A program made the translations under genes and the position numbers. Below, in pieces: positions 52,719 through 61,228 of a DNA stretch of 64,000 nucleotides (positions are counted from its first letter, which is position 1; each line of letters begins with the position of its first letter). The stretch is taken from contig UQYI01000014.1 in NCBI GenBank assembly GCA_900545265.1, positions 1 to 64,000 of the forward strand. Direction: 5' to 3'. The DNA is from an uncultured Eubacteriales bacterium. GTDB lineage: Bacteria > Bacillota > Clostridia > Christensenellales > CAG-138. The notes beneath the pieces were generated by a model, which had not been told where the DNA came from, made no database searches, and saw only the letters and a list, made by a program, of their open reading frames with translations.

Positions 52719-54422
52719 ATGAACGTACAGGAACGGTATACTCTCTGGTGCACCAGTCCGCTGGTAGATGAAGAAAGCAAAAAAGAGCTGCTTGCTCTGG
52801 CAGGCGACCAAACGGAGATCGAGGACCGCTTTTATCAGGAGCTGTCCTTCGGCACGGCGGGGCTCCGGGGCATTCTGGGCCCCGGCGACAACCGGATGAA
52901 TGCATATAACGTACGCAAGGCTACGGAGGGGCTGGCCCGGTATCTGACCTCCCTGCCCGGAGCGGAGCAAAAGTCTGTAGCCATTGCCTATGATTCCCGC
53001 CGATGCTCTGATGTATTTGCCCGGGAAACCGCCTGCGTGCTGGCGGCTCATGGCATACAGGTACACCTGTTTTCCACCCTGCATGCCGTACCCCAGCTGA
53101 GTTTTACGGTGCGGTATCTGCACTGCACCGCCGGGGTGGTCATCACCGCCAGTCACAATCCTCCCAAATACAATGGTTACAAGGTCTACTGGGCCCATGG
53201 CGGCCAGGTGGATCCGGAACAGGCAGAGGCCATCACCGCCTGCATCCGTCAGGTACCGGACTTTGTTACCGCCTATATGCCTTATGAAGAGGCGCTGGCT
53301 TCGGGCCGCATTACCCTTATAGGCCGGGAGGTGGACGAAGCCTATTACAAAGCTACCATGAGCCTTTTGCAGGATCCGGAAGGCCTGAAGCAGGCCGGAA
53401 AAGATCTGGTGCTGGTATACACACCCCTGCATGGAGCAGGCTATGTGCCCGTCACCACCATATTGAGCCGCATGGGGCTGGAGCATGTGTATGTGGTACC
53501 GGAGCAGGCTCTGCCCGATGGAAACTTCCCTACGGTCAAGGCGCCCAATCCGGAGGATCCCAATGCTTTCACCCTGGGCATGGCACTGGCAGAGGAGAAG
53601 CATGCGGATCTGATCCTGGCCAGCGATCCGGATTCCGACCGGTTGGGCGTAGCCGTCCGCCGGCATGACGGGGGCTGGTCTGTGCTTACGGGAAACCAGA
53701 TCGCCTCCATTCTGCTGTACAGCCTTCTCAGTGAGCGGCAGCGCTTGGGCACCTTGCCACGGAACGGTCTGGTGGTGCGCTCCATCGTTTCCACCCGTTT
53801 GTCCGATGCTATCTGTGCGCATTTCGGCGTAGCTTTGAAAGAGGTGCTCACAGGTTTCCGGTTCATCTCCCAGCAGATCGCCCAATGCGAAGAAACGGGG
53901 GAGCATACCTTCCTCTTTGGCTTTGAGGAAAGCTATGGGTATCTGGCCGGAGGCTTCAGCCGGGATAAGGACGCCATCTGCTCCGCCATGCTGGTGGCAC
54001 AGGCAGCCATTCGTTACCGGCAGCGGGGCATGACCCTGTATGACGCCCTGCAGGAGCTGTATGCCAAGTTCGGCTTCTTTGGAGAAGGCGCCAAGTCTTA
54101 TACGCTGGAGGGAAAGGCCGGTCTGGAGAAGATCGCCGCCGCCATGGAAGCTTTGCGCAAGGCGCCCCCCGCTGCTCTGGCCGGACAGAAGGTCGTCCAG
54201 GTGCTGGATTATGAAAACAGCGCCGTCACAAAATTGCCTCCCAGCAACGTGCTGCGGCTGACTTTAGAGGACGGAGACTATGCCATGGTACGGCCCAGTG
54301 GCACGGAGCCAAAGCTGAAGCTGTATACCGGCTCCAAGGCGCCCACGCAGGAGATACTGAAAGACAAGCTCTCTGCTCTGGAAGAAGCCATGGAGGCGTT
54401 GCTCTTTTCCCTGCTGCAATAA
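52719..54422 (+). CDS. Phosphoglucomutase / phosphomannomutase
   Basis: This 567-residue alpha-phosphohexomutase has the phosphoserine loop TASHNPPKYNGYK, the metal loop DPDSDRLGV, the sugar-binding loop GFEESYGYL and the C-terminal phosphate loop RPSGTEPK. The length matches Firmicute PgcA. It interconverts glucose-6-phosphate and glucose-1-phosphate, which would feed rfbA in the polysaccharide pathway elsewhere in this window. The ATG follows AAAGGAG; an upstream frame overlaps tcdA without a site. Confidence 0.93.
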   Translation: MNVQERYTLWCTSPLVDEESKKELLALAGDQTEIEDRFYQELSFGTAGLRGILGPGDNRMNAYNVRKATEGLARYLTSLPGAEQKSVAIAYDSRRCSDVFARETACVLAAHGIQVHLFSTLHAVPQLSFTVRYLHCTAGVVITASHNPPKYNGYKVYWAHGGQVDPEQAEAITACIRQVPDFVTAYMPYEEALASGRITLIGREVDEAYYKATMSLLQDPEGLKQAGKDLVLVYTPLHGAGYVPVTTILSRMGLEHVYVVPEQALPDGNFPTVKAPNPEDPNAFTLGMALAEEKHADLILASDPDSDRLGVAVRRHDGGWSVLTGNQIASILLYSLLSERQRLGTLPRNGLVVRSIVSTRLSDAICAHFGVALKEVLTGFRFISQQIAQCEETGEHTFLFGFEESYGYLAGGFSRDKDAICSAMLVAQAAIRYRQRGMTLYDALQELYAKFGFFGEGAKSYTLEGKAGLEKIAAAMEALRKAPPAALAGQKVVQVLDYENSAVTKLPPSNVLRLTLEDGDYAMVRPSGTEPKLKLYTGSKAPTQEILKDKLSALEEAMEALLFSLLQ

Positions 54423-54432
54423 TAGTATTTCT

Positions 54433-54467
54433 GCCCCGGCACGGCTATCCCTGCCGGGGCGTTTTCT
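54433..54467 (+). terminator. Terminator of the tcdA-mutase unit
   Basis: GCCCCGGCA and TGCCGGGGC form a 9-base stem followed by GTTTTC, 11 bases past the mutase stop. Confidence 0.85.
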
Positions 54468-55146
54468 GTGTATCGTCCGCTGCCGTTCGATTTATCTTCT
54501 CAAATAATAAAGACGGAGCGGACATGTTGAAGGGCACTGGCTGCCATGAAGCCGGGTCTATGAGTTCACCGTTCATATTGATAAATACGAAATTTATGCC
54601 CGGTTTCCATACACAAGAATAACATTGTCACGCAGATGTTCCCGTCTTCAGCGCAAGACGGGTCCTGCAGCAACAGAGAAAAAATCCATTCAGCTCTCCC
54701 GCTTTTGCAGTCGGGGGAGCTTCTGCTTTTGAAAAAGTTTTTTTATCAGAGTGAAAATATAGATACGCTATGCACCTGTATTCAGGCTGCGTTTTTGTGT
54801 ATGCAGAGCGTCTATGCGGCCTATGCAGTCGGTTCAAAAGGTGGATAACTTCCGTTCCTCCCCGCTTCAGGGCAGTGGAAATGTGGATAACTCGGTGGAC
54901 AACGTGGATAGATATACGTTTATTCACAATTTGGACACGGAATGAATATGCGTATATTCTCCTCAGCGGGCGTTTTCAAAGGGTTTCCGGCGCAAGAATG
55001 TGCCTTCTGTCAGCTTATGCAGCTGGGCGGGTCGAAAGAAGGGGGATATAAATTTTGCGTTCCATTCCCGTGCAGTCGCCAATTTATCACTCTAACGTCC
55101 CGCCGCCTTCGATGGTACAATCAAAGCACCAAAAGGAGGAAGGCAT
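54468..55146. other. Long intergenic region upstream of spo0A
   Basis: No supported coding gene is visible in about 680 bases. It contains two stable hairpins (CCCGTCTT/AAGACGGG at 54,641-54,662, and AGCTCTCCCG/CGGGGGAGCT at 54,692-54,721, the latter followed by TCTGCTTTT), then an AT-rich stretch (54,728-54,770), then a cluster of DnaA-box-like sequences, then the spo0A leader. GGTCGAA at 55,030 differs by one base from a Spo0A box. Confidence 0.6.
54840..54928. promoter_or_regulatory. DnaA-box-like cluster
   Basis: Two exact consensus boxes are present: TGTGGATAA (54,882-54,890, minus orientation) and TTATTCACA (54,920-54,928, plus orientation). Three looser copies lie between or beside them: GGTGGATAA (54,840-54,848), GGTGGACAA (54,894-54,902) and CGTGGATAG (54,903-54,911). 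Five sites in 89 bases is more than expected by chance in GC-rich DNA. DnaA or another regulator may act here on spo0A. Confidence 0.55.
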
Positions 55147-55926
55147 ATGGCTAAATACAAAGTTCTGCTCGTGGATGACAACACCCAGTTCACCGATATG
55201 ATGAAAGGCTATCTGGGAGCCCAGGATCGCTTCAGTGAGGTGGATACTGCTGCCGACGGCCGGGAAGCCCTGGATAAACTGAAAGAAAAACGATATGACG
55301 TTATGACCCTGGATCTGATCATGCCCAATGTGGACGGGCTTTCCGTCCTGGAGGAGCTCAGCGTCATGAGCCCGGGGGAAGCTCCTGTTCCCGTGGTGAT
55401 CTCCGCTCTGCGGAACGAAGCCATGGTCCGCCGCTGCTGCGCTTTGGGTGCCCGGTATTACATGGTCAAACCCGTAGAGCCGGAAACCCTGGGCAAGCGC
55501 CTTATGGAGATGCTGGATAACGAGCAGAGCAAGGGAGCCATCCTCCCCTATGCGCAAACGCCCAAATCCTTTGATGAAAAGGTCACGGCCATCTTCCTGG
55601 TAGCCGGCATTCCCGCCCATATCAAGGGCTATCATTATCTGCGGGAAGGGATCCGTCTGGTGTATAACGACCCGGATCTCATCAACCGCATCACAAAAGA
55701 GCTGTATCCGGGCATTGCCAAGCGGTTTGACACTTCTCCCAGCAAGGTGGAGCGGGCCATCCGTCATGCCATCGAAGTAGCCTGGACCCGAGGGAAAATA
55801 GAGAATCTGAACTCTCTATTCGGTTATAACATCTACGGTAAAAACGATAAGCCCACCAACGGGGAATTCATTGCCCTGGTGGCCGATAAACTGCTGATGG
55901 AGGAGCAGAGCCGCAAAGCCGTGTGA
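55147..55926 (+). CDS. spo0A: Sporulation master regulator Spo0A
   Basis: This 259-residue response regulator has a receiver domain with acidic pair D10/D11, phosphoacceptor D56 (in TLDLIMP) and the conserved Lys in MVKPVEP, then a Spo0A C-terminal DNA-binding domain from about residue 140 (IPAHIKGYHYLREGIRL, and SPSKVERAIRHAIEVAW). It switches the cell into sporulation when phosphorylated. The ribosome binding site AAAGGAGGAA is strong. No spoIVB is directly upstream, unlike the arrangement in many Clostridia. Confidence 0.97.
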   Translation: MAKYKVLLVDDNTQFTDMMKGYLGAQDRFSEVDTAADGREALDKLKEKRYDVMTLDLIMPNVDGLSVLEELSVMSPGEAPVPVVISALRNEAMVRRCCALGARYYMVKPVEPETLGKRLMEMLDNEQSKGAILPYAQTPKSFDEKVTAIFLVAGIPAHIKGYHYLREGIRLVYNDPDLINRITKELYPGIAKRFDTSPSKVERAIRHAIEVAWTRGKIENLNSLFGYNIYGKNDKPTNGEFIALVADKLLMEEQSRKAV

Positions 55927-56000
55927 TCCCTTTGGCTCCTCAGGGAGACGATCCCTTTTATATAGAGCCTCATACCTCTTTTTTCCAAACTTGCGGGGGA

Positions 56001-56093
56001 AAGCCCCATCCTCCGCAGGATGCCCCAACCTCATAATCCGCTCAAGAGCCGCTTACGTTCCCCCCCTCGGGGGTGCCTGGCGGCTTTTGAGCG
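56001..56093. terminator. Hairpins between convergent spo0A and rimI
   Basis: A first stem, GCCCCATCCT/AGGATGCCCC, lies at about 56,004-56,027. A second, longer one has arms CGCTCAAGAGCCGC and GCGGCTTTTGAGCG at 56,039-56,093 with a GC-rich inner hairpin. T-runs are poor, so termination is likely but not certain. Confidence 0.55.
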
Positions 56094-56100
56094 CCCGGTG

Positions 56101-56562
56101 TTACTCAAGGCAAAGCACATATTTGCAGGCGCTTTCTTCCGGATCGGCATAGTATCCCGCTTCCGTCCGCTCCAGCCTGTAGCCGCATGCTTCAAAGACC
56201 TTCCGCATGGCCTGATTGGAAGTCCGGGTCTCCCCGCAAAAACGCTTCATGCCCAAAGCCGTCATCTCCCGGGCTGCATGCGTCAGCAGCCTGTGCGCCA
56301 GCCCTTGGTCCCGATAGTCCGGATGCACCCCCAGGTTCATGATCTTTATGTAGTCCTGTTCACCCTGCCAGTTATAGATAAACAGATTTCCTGCCAGCGC
56401 TCCGGTATCCATGTCTACGGCTCCGTAATAGATGGCCCTTGGATCCGCCAGCAGCTCCCGCCAATCCTCCGGTTTCCAAAGGTCCGTGAGAAAGCATTTC
56501 CGATTGAAACGAATGATCGTCTCCGCCTGAGAGACGTCCCACACCTGTATCTGTATCTGCAT
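56101..56562 (-). CDS. rimI: Ribosomal S18-alanine N-acetyltransferase RimI
   Basis: This 153-residue GNAT protein has the acetyl-CoA loop in DYRDQGLAHRLLTHA and the late motif NQAMRKVFEACGYRLE, typical of RimI. It acetylates the N-terminus of S18 (rpsR is in this window). The chosen ATG follows AGGAGAACG. In many Firmicutes rimI lies beside tsaB and tsaD; here it stands alone next to a methyltransferase gene. Confidence 0.85.
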   Translation of the reverse strand: MQIQIQVWDVSQAETIIRFNRKCFLTDLWKPEDWRELLADPRAIYYGAVDMDTGALAGNLFIYNWQGEQDYIKIMNLGVHPDYRDQGLAHRLLTHAAREMTALGMKRFCGETRTSNQAMRKVFEACGYRLERTEAGYYADPEESACKYVLCLE

Positions 56563-56675
56563 TCTTTCGTTCTCCTGTTTATTAAATCGGTTTATTATAG
56601 CATGTTCAAAGCCCATTTACGGGCCGGACACAAAAACGCCCGAAGAATTTTCTCCTCCGGGCAATGGACGCAGTG

Positions 56676-57935
56676 CTACATCCGCAGTCCTTTGGGCAAA
56701 TGGTTTTTAAGGATCCCTCCGGCCCCCTTGGCAAGGCCCAGGGGAAGCCCCTCATAGGAAGGGGCGCACCAGCCGGTGATGTTTGCTGGCAGCGTCTCCC
56801 CATGCAGGTATCGAAGTGCTTCTTCCAAAGACAGTTCCGGGCTATGGCGAAAGAGCCGCTCCGCCGCCAAAGCCAGCGCGTGGGCGGGGATAAAACGGCC
56901 CCGCTGGATCTCACCCAACAGCAGCCCCGCACGAAGGATGCGCATTCCTGTCAAAGCAAAAGGCAAAGGCGGCAAACGCAGCAACCGGCCGTCAGGCAGC
57001 AGACGCAGCGGGCCGTGCATGGGCTTCAGGAAGTCTTTGGCAAAGGCTTCATACAAAGGGCAGGAATCGCTCTTCTCCTGCCGCCAGAGCGTAGGAAGAA
57101 GCGGACCCTGCCGCCGCAGCAATGCAGCAAACTGTCCCTCCCCCAGACTGTTGTGGGGATACAGTGTCCGGCATTGCTCCAGAGTGAAATCCGGACAGGC
57201 AGACAGAAACCATTCCACCGTTTCTTCGTTTTCTTCCGGAGAAAAGGAGCAGGTGGAGTATACCAGCATTCCCCCGGGTTTCAGGGTCTTTTGCGCGCTC
57301 ATAAGGATGCTTCTTTGCCGCCGGGCACAGCTGCGCACGTGCTCTGGAGACCACTCCGCCGCTGCCTGGGGATCCTTACGGAACATACCTTCTCCCGCGC
57401 AGGGGGCGTCTACCAGCACCCGGTCAAACACCGGGCCCGTGCTGCTGCACAGAGCCTCCGGCTCCATGGACGTGATCAGAGCGTTCTCTATGCCCATGCG
57501 CTCCAGATTTCCGCAAAGGATCTGTGTCCGGCCGGGCACGATCTCGTTGCTCACCAGCAATCCCTGCCCCTGGAGCGCCTGTCCCAGCTGTGCGGATTTT
57601 CCTCCGGGCGCCGCACACAGATCCAGCACAGCCATACCCGGTTCTACATCCAACAGGGAAGCGGGCATCTGTGCGGAAAGCTCCTGAATATAATAGGCTC
57701 CGGCGCAATGAAGCGGATCCTTTCCCGGAGCAGTTCCCTCCGGCAGCAGAAACTGTTCATTCCCCACGGGTACGAACTCCGGCCGTATGGCAAACAATGC
57801 CTCCGGAGACAGCTTCAGGCCGTTGACCCGTCCTCCACGGCGAGGGGGCTGGGCCATGGCGGTCATATAGGCTTCAAACTCCGCCTCCAGCTGGCGGCGC
57901 ATACGGGTCAAAAAAGCTTCGGGAAGCTGGTTCAC
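56676..57935 (-). CDS. RsmF-type rRNA 5-methylcytosine methyltransferase
   Basis: This 419-residue protein of the NOL1/NOP2/Sun family has the SAM region DLCAAPGGKSAQL, the first catalytic Cys in DAPCAGEGMFRKD and the second in YSTCSFSPEENE. A C-terminal RsmF-type domain (with GMRILRAGLLLGE) follows. It methylates cytosine in 16S rRNA. The gene overlaps the start-proximal neighbour addA by 4 bases on the same strand. Confidence 0.9.
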   Translation of the reverse strand: MNQLPEAFLTRMRRQLEAEFEAYMTAMAQPPRRGGRVNGLKLSPEALFAIRPEFVPVGNEQFLLPEGTAPGKDPLHCAGAYYIQELSAQMPASLLDVEPGMAVLDLCAAPGGKSAQLGQALQGQGLLVSNEIVPGRTQILCGNLERMGIENALITSMEPEALCSSTGPVFDRVLVDAPCAGEGMFRKDPQAAAEWSPEHVRSCARRQRSILMSAQKTLKPGGMLVYSTCSFSPEENEETVEWFLSACPDFTLEQCRTLYPHNSLGEGQFAALLRRQGPLLPTLWRQEKSDSCPLYEAFAKDFLKPMHGPLRLLPDGRLLRLPPLPFALTGMRILRAGLLLGEIQRGRFIPAHALALAAERLFRHSPELSLEEALRYLHGETLPANITGWCAPSYEGLPLGLAKGAGGILKNHLPKGLRM

Positions 57936-60900
57936 AGGGCGGCGACCTCCTTTTCCGTAAGAAATACGATATATTTTTCTTTCACCGGGATCCCCGTCAG
58001 ATTCCGAAGTACGGAAGCATACAGCTCTACCTGATGCCGGTGCTTCTCCGCCGCAGCTGCGGCCGGTTGATCCCGCAGACGATCCGTCTTATAGTCCAGC
58101 AGTACCCAGCCGTCTTTCTCCCGGAAGCAGGCGTCTATAACGCCCTGCAGCAGCACCCGTTCCTCAGGGGCGGCCCCTTCCATGCCGGGCAGTGTATCCG
58201 CCCGGGCCGCCAGGGTAAAAGGCAGTTCCCGCCGGCAATCTGCACTGGCCTGCATACGGCGGAACAGAGGAGAAGAGAGGAACCATTCCATAGCCCGACG
58301 ATCCCGGGCGGAAAGGCCTGTCATGGCCTGCTCCCAATCTCCCGGGCCGGGATGCAGGGAGATGTGCTGCAAAAGCGCATGGATCAGCGTGCCGTGAACC
58401 AGCGGATTGTCCTGCTCCTGCGCAAAGGGAGGCGGATCAAAGACGGGAGTTTCTTCCTCCCGGTGACTCAAAGCAGTAACGGAGGTCTTGTGGGGCAAGC
58501 CTGTAGCTTCCGCAAAGGGATACTGCCAGGCATACCGCTCCGCAAGCTTTTCCACCAGCTGCGGATCTCCCTGGGGCAGAAGAGGTGCCTGTGCTTTGGG
58601 GGGCGGCGCAAATTCTTCCTTGCCATGGATGCACAGCGGCACCCTGCCGCGCAAAGTCAACAGCAGCCAGCGTAAAGGAGTATCCCCCTCATACAGGGCC
58701 CAGGGCGTGCAGGGAGGCGTTTCCCTGACCCAGACTTCGGCATTTTTTCGGCTGCCCACCATATACAGCCGTCCTTTTGGACGGGTCATGGCCACATACA
58801 GCACCCGCATTTCTTCTTCGATCTGCCTTTGCCGGCCCAGCAGACGGATAGCTTTATACAGCAACGGCACCCGCTTGACTCTGTCCTTGTCTACAAAACT
58901 CAGGGCGGCTCCCCAATCTCCGTCCAAAAGGAGACTTTCCTGCTCGTCCCGGCGGTTGAACCGGCGGCCCAGATCACACAAAAATACCACCGGAAACTCC
59001 AACCCTTTGCTCTTATGGATGGAGAGTATCCGCACTGCATCAGCGGTGACGGACTGAGCGGCCCCCGCTTTATCGGAGTCCCGGGCCATATCCATATACT
59101 TCAAAAAGCCCCGCAAACCGAAAGCACCCGTGCCATCGTAGGCACGCGCCTTCTCCACCAACGCATCCAGATTGCTTTGCCGCTGCCTGCCCCCGGGCAT
59201 GGCGCCCATCTCCCGGTAAAACCCCGTATCATCCAGCAGCCTGCTGACCAGTTCCTCCACCGGCAGCAACAGACTCATCTGCCGGTAGCGTTCCAGTCTT
59301 TCCAAAAAGGCAGCCGCCTGCCCCTGCGTCTCCCTTTGGGCTTCCAGCAGCAGGCAGTCCAAATATTCTCCCTGAGGGCACCGGGAACGCAAGCCGATGA
59401 GCGCTTCATCTGAAAAGCCTCCCATGGCGGAACGCAGCACACTGAGCAGAGGAATATCCTGCCGCCGGTTATCAATGATTCGCAGCAGGTTCAAAAACAC
59501 CGCCACTTCTATGGATTCAAAGTATCCCCCCGTCAGCTGAGCATAGCAGGGTACACCACAAAGCGCCAATGTGCGGGCAAATACCCGGGCCTGGCCGGTG
59601 CTTCGCAGGAGGATGACAAAGTCGCTGTAGGCATAAGGCCGCTCATCCCCTCCCGGCAGGCAAAGGCGTTCCTCTTCCATAATGGAGCGGATCTTTTCGG
59701 CGCAGAAGCGCGCCTCTGCTTCGGGGGAATCCAGGGGTTCTCCCTGCGGATCGTCCTCTCCTTCTATCAAATGAAGCTCCGCAAGACCCTCCGGCTGGGA
59801 ACGTCCGGGCTTCAGGGCGGCGGTCTCATCATAGAGGATATCCCCCATACCAGGCCCCATAAGCTTTTCAAAAACCGAATTTACAGCATCCAGCACTGCC
59901 TGACTGGAACGGAAGTTACAGTTCAGATCCACCCGCTGCCCTGCTGCTCCGGTAAAGGAGGAAAGCTTTTCCAAAAACAGTCCCGGCTCCGCCATACGGA
60001 AGCCGTAGATGCTCTGCTTTACATCTCCTACGAAAAACAGATTGTCCTCCCTGCATATCCGCTGAAGGATGGCTTCCTGGACCCGGTTGCTGTCCTGGTA
60101 CTCGTCCACAATAATGTAATCAAAGCGCTCCCGATATTCCCGGGCGACACGTTCATCCGAAAGGATCCGGGCGCAGTAATGCTCCTGATCGTTAAAGTCG
60201 ATCCTGTCCCGATCCTTTTTCTTTTGGGTATAGGCCCGGTCAAAGGCTTCCCAAAGGTCAAAAAGTGCCTGCAGCCCTTTGGCAGACTGGTTCTGTACAG
60301 CCTGTTCCTGTTCTCTGTCCCGGAAAAAAAGAAGGATCTGATCGTTTACACACTTTTTCAGCCGGTCCCGCAGTTCCACAATGCGGTTCTTTTCTTCCGC
60401 TTCTATAGTCTTTGGAAAACGTAGCACCCCAAAGGGGATCTGCTCCAGGGCATCGGTATAAGCATAAAAATCTGCCGCCGCCAAAGCCCGCTCCGTGCTC
60501 TCCAGCACGCCTTGCATATAAGCAATGACCTTGCCATATTGGCAGTCTATAAGGGGCAGATACTCCTGCAGATCTTTAGCTACCAGGTGTAGCCGGCGTT
60601 TTCCCTCCTGCATGCACAGTTCTCCCGCTTTTTGCAGGGCTTCTCCACTGAAAAGGCTTTCCCGGGTCTGTGCCAGCCACCGTTCTCTGTCCGGCTGGGC
60701 ACACAAAAAGCCGTGGAGTTTCAGCAGCCCTTCCAGCACCTTTTCCTCCCGGTCAAAGGCCCGCAGCAGGGTTTGATAGGTTTCCTCTTTTTCCCGGGCA
60801 AAAAGCAGCAGGGCCTCGGCAGCGGCCTGCTCCATGAGCACGGCGCTTTCCGTTTCATCCAGCGTTGTCACTCCCGGAGAAAGCTCCGCCATATGAAAAT

Positions 60901-61228
60901 GCCGGTTCACCACTCTGGCGCAGAAAGCATGGATGGTGGATATCTGGGCACTGCGGCAAAGGAGCGCCTGCCGCCTGAGCCGCTTTTGCACTTCGCCTGC
61001 TGCTTCCCGTGCCAGCAGTAAAAGCCGATCTTCAATACGACCCTTCATTTCTCCGGCAGCAGCCCGGGTAAAGGTAAGGATAAGCATCCGGTCCATGGAA
61101 GCTCCCTGCTCCACCAGCCTGGCTACCCGCTCGGTAAGCACGGCGGTCTTTCCTGCTCCGGCGGCGGCAGATACGATCAGGTTTCCCCGGGCGTCTATCG
61201 CCCGCTGCTGTTCAGTTGTCCAGGCCAT
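57932..61228 (-). CDS. addA: ATP-dependent helicase/nuclease subunit A
   Basis: This 1098-residue UvrD-like helicase has Walker A SAAAGAGKTAVL near the N-terminus, DEYQDSN (Walker B), VAMTRPKGRLY near motif VI, and a C-terminal RecB-type nuclease with QGVIDACF and LLDYKTDR. With AddB it resects double-strand breaks to a Chi-like site for RecA. The start overlaps the end of addB by 17 bases. Length is slightly below the usual 1150-1250 residues, but all motifs are present. Confidence 0.95.
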   Translation of the reverse strand: MAWTTEQQRAIDARGNLIVSAAAGAGKTAVLTERVARLVEQGASMDRMLILTFTRAAAGEMKGRIEDRLLLLAREAAGEVQKRLRRQALLCRSAQISTIHAFCARVVNRHFHMAELSPGVTTLDETESAVLMEQAAAEALLLFAREKEETYQTLLRAFDREEKVLEGLLKLHGFLCAQPDRERWLAQTRESLFSGEALQKAGELCMQEGKRRLHLVAKDLQEYLPLIDCQYGKVIAYMQGVLESTERALAAADFYAYTDALEQIPFGVLRFPKTIEAEEKNRIVELRDRLKKCVNDQILLFFRDREQEQAVQNQSAKGLQALFDLWEAFDRAYTQKKKDRDRIDFNDQEHYCARILSDERVAREYRERFDYIIVDEYQDSNRVQEAILQRICREDNLFFVGDVKQSIYGFRMAEPGLFLEKLSSFTGAAGQRVDLNCNFRSSQAVLDAVNSVFEKLMGPGMGDILYDETAALKPGRSQPEGLAELHLIEGEDDPQGEPLDSPEAEARFCAEKIRSIMEEERLCLPGGDERPYAYSDFVILLRSTGQARVFARTLALCGVPCYAQLTGGYFESIEVAVFLNLLRIIDNRRQDIPLLSVLRSAMGGFSDEALIGLRSRCPQGEYLDCLLLEAQRETQGQAAAFLERLERYRQMSLLLPVEELVSRLLDDTGFYREMGAMPGGRQRQSNLDALVEKARAYDGTGAFGLRGFLKYMDMARDSDKAGAAQSVTADAVRILSIHKSKGLEFPVVFLCDLGRRFNRRDEQESLLLDGDWGAALSFVDKDRVKRVPLLYKAIRLLGRQRQIEEEMRVLYVAMTRPKGRLYMVGSRKNAEVWVRETPPCTPWALYEGDTPLRWLLLTLRGRVPLCIHGKEEFAPPPKAQAPLLPQGDPQLVEKLAERYAWQYPFAEATGLPHKTSVTALSHREEETPVFDPPPFAQEQDNPLVHGTLIHALLQHISLHPGPGDWEQAMTGLSARDRRAMEWFLSSPLFRRMQASADCRRELPFTLAARADTLPGMEGAAPEERVLLQGVIDACFREKDGWVLLDYKTDRLRDQPAAAAAEKHRHQVELYASVLRNLTGIPVKEKYIVFLTEKEVAAL

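Noticed and set aside
54840..54928. The chromosomal replication origin
   Set aside because: DnaA boxes are present, but dnaA, dnaN and other origin-linked genes are not nearby and only two boxes match the consensus.
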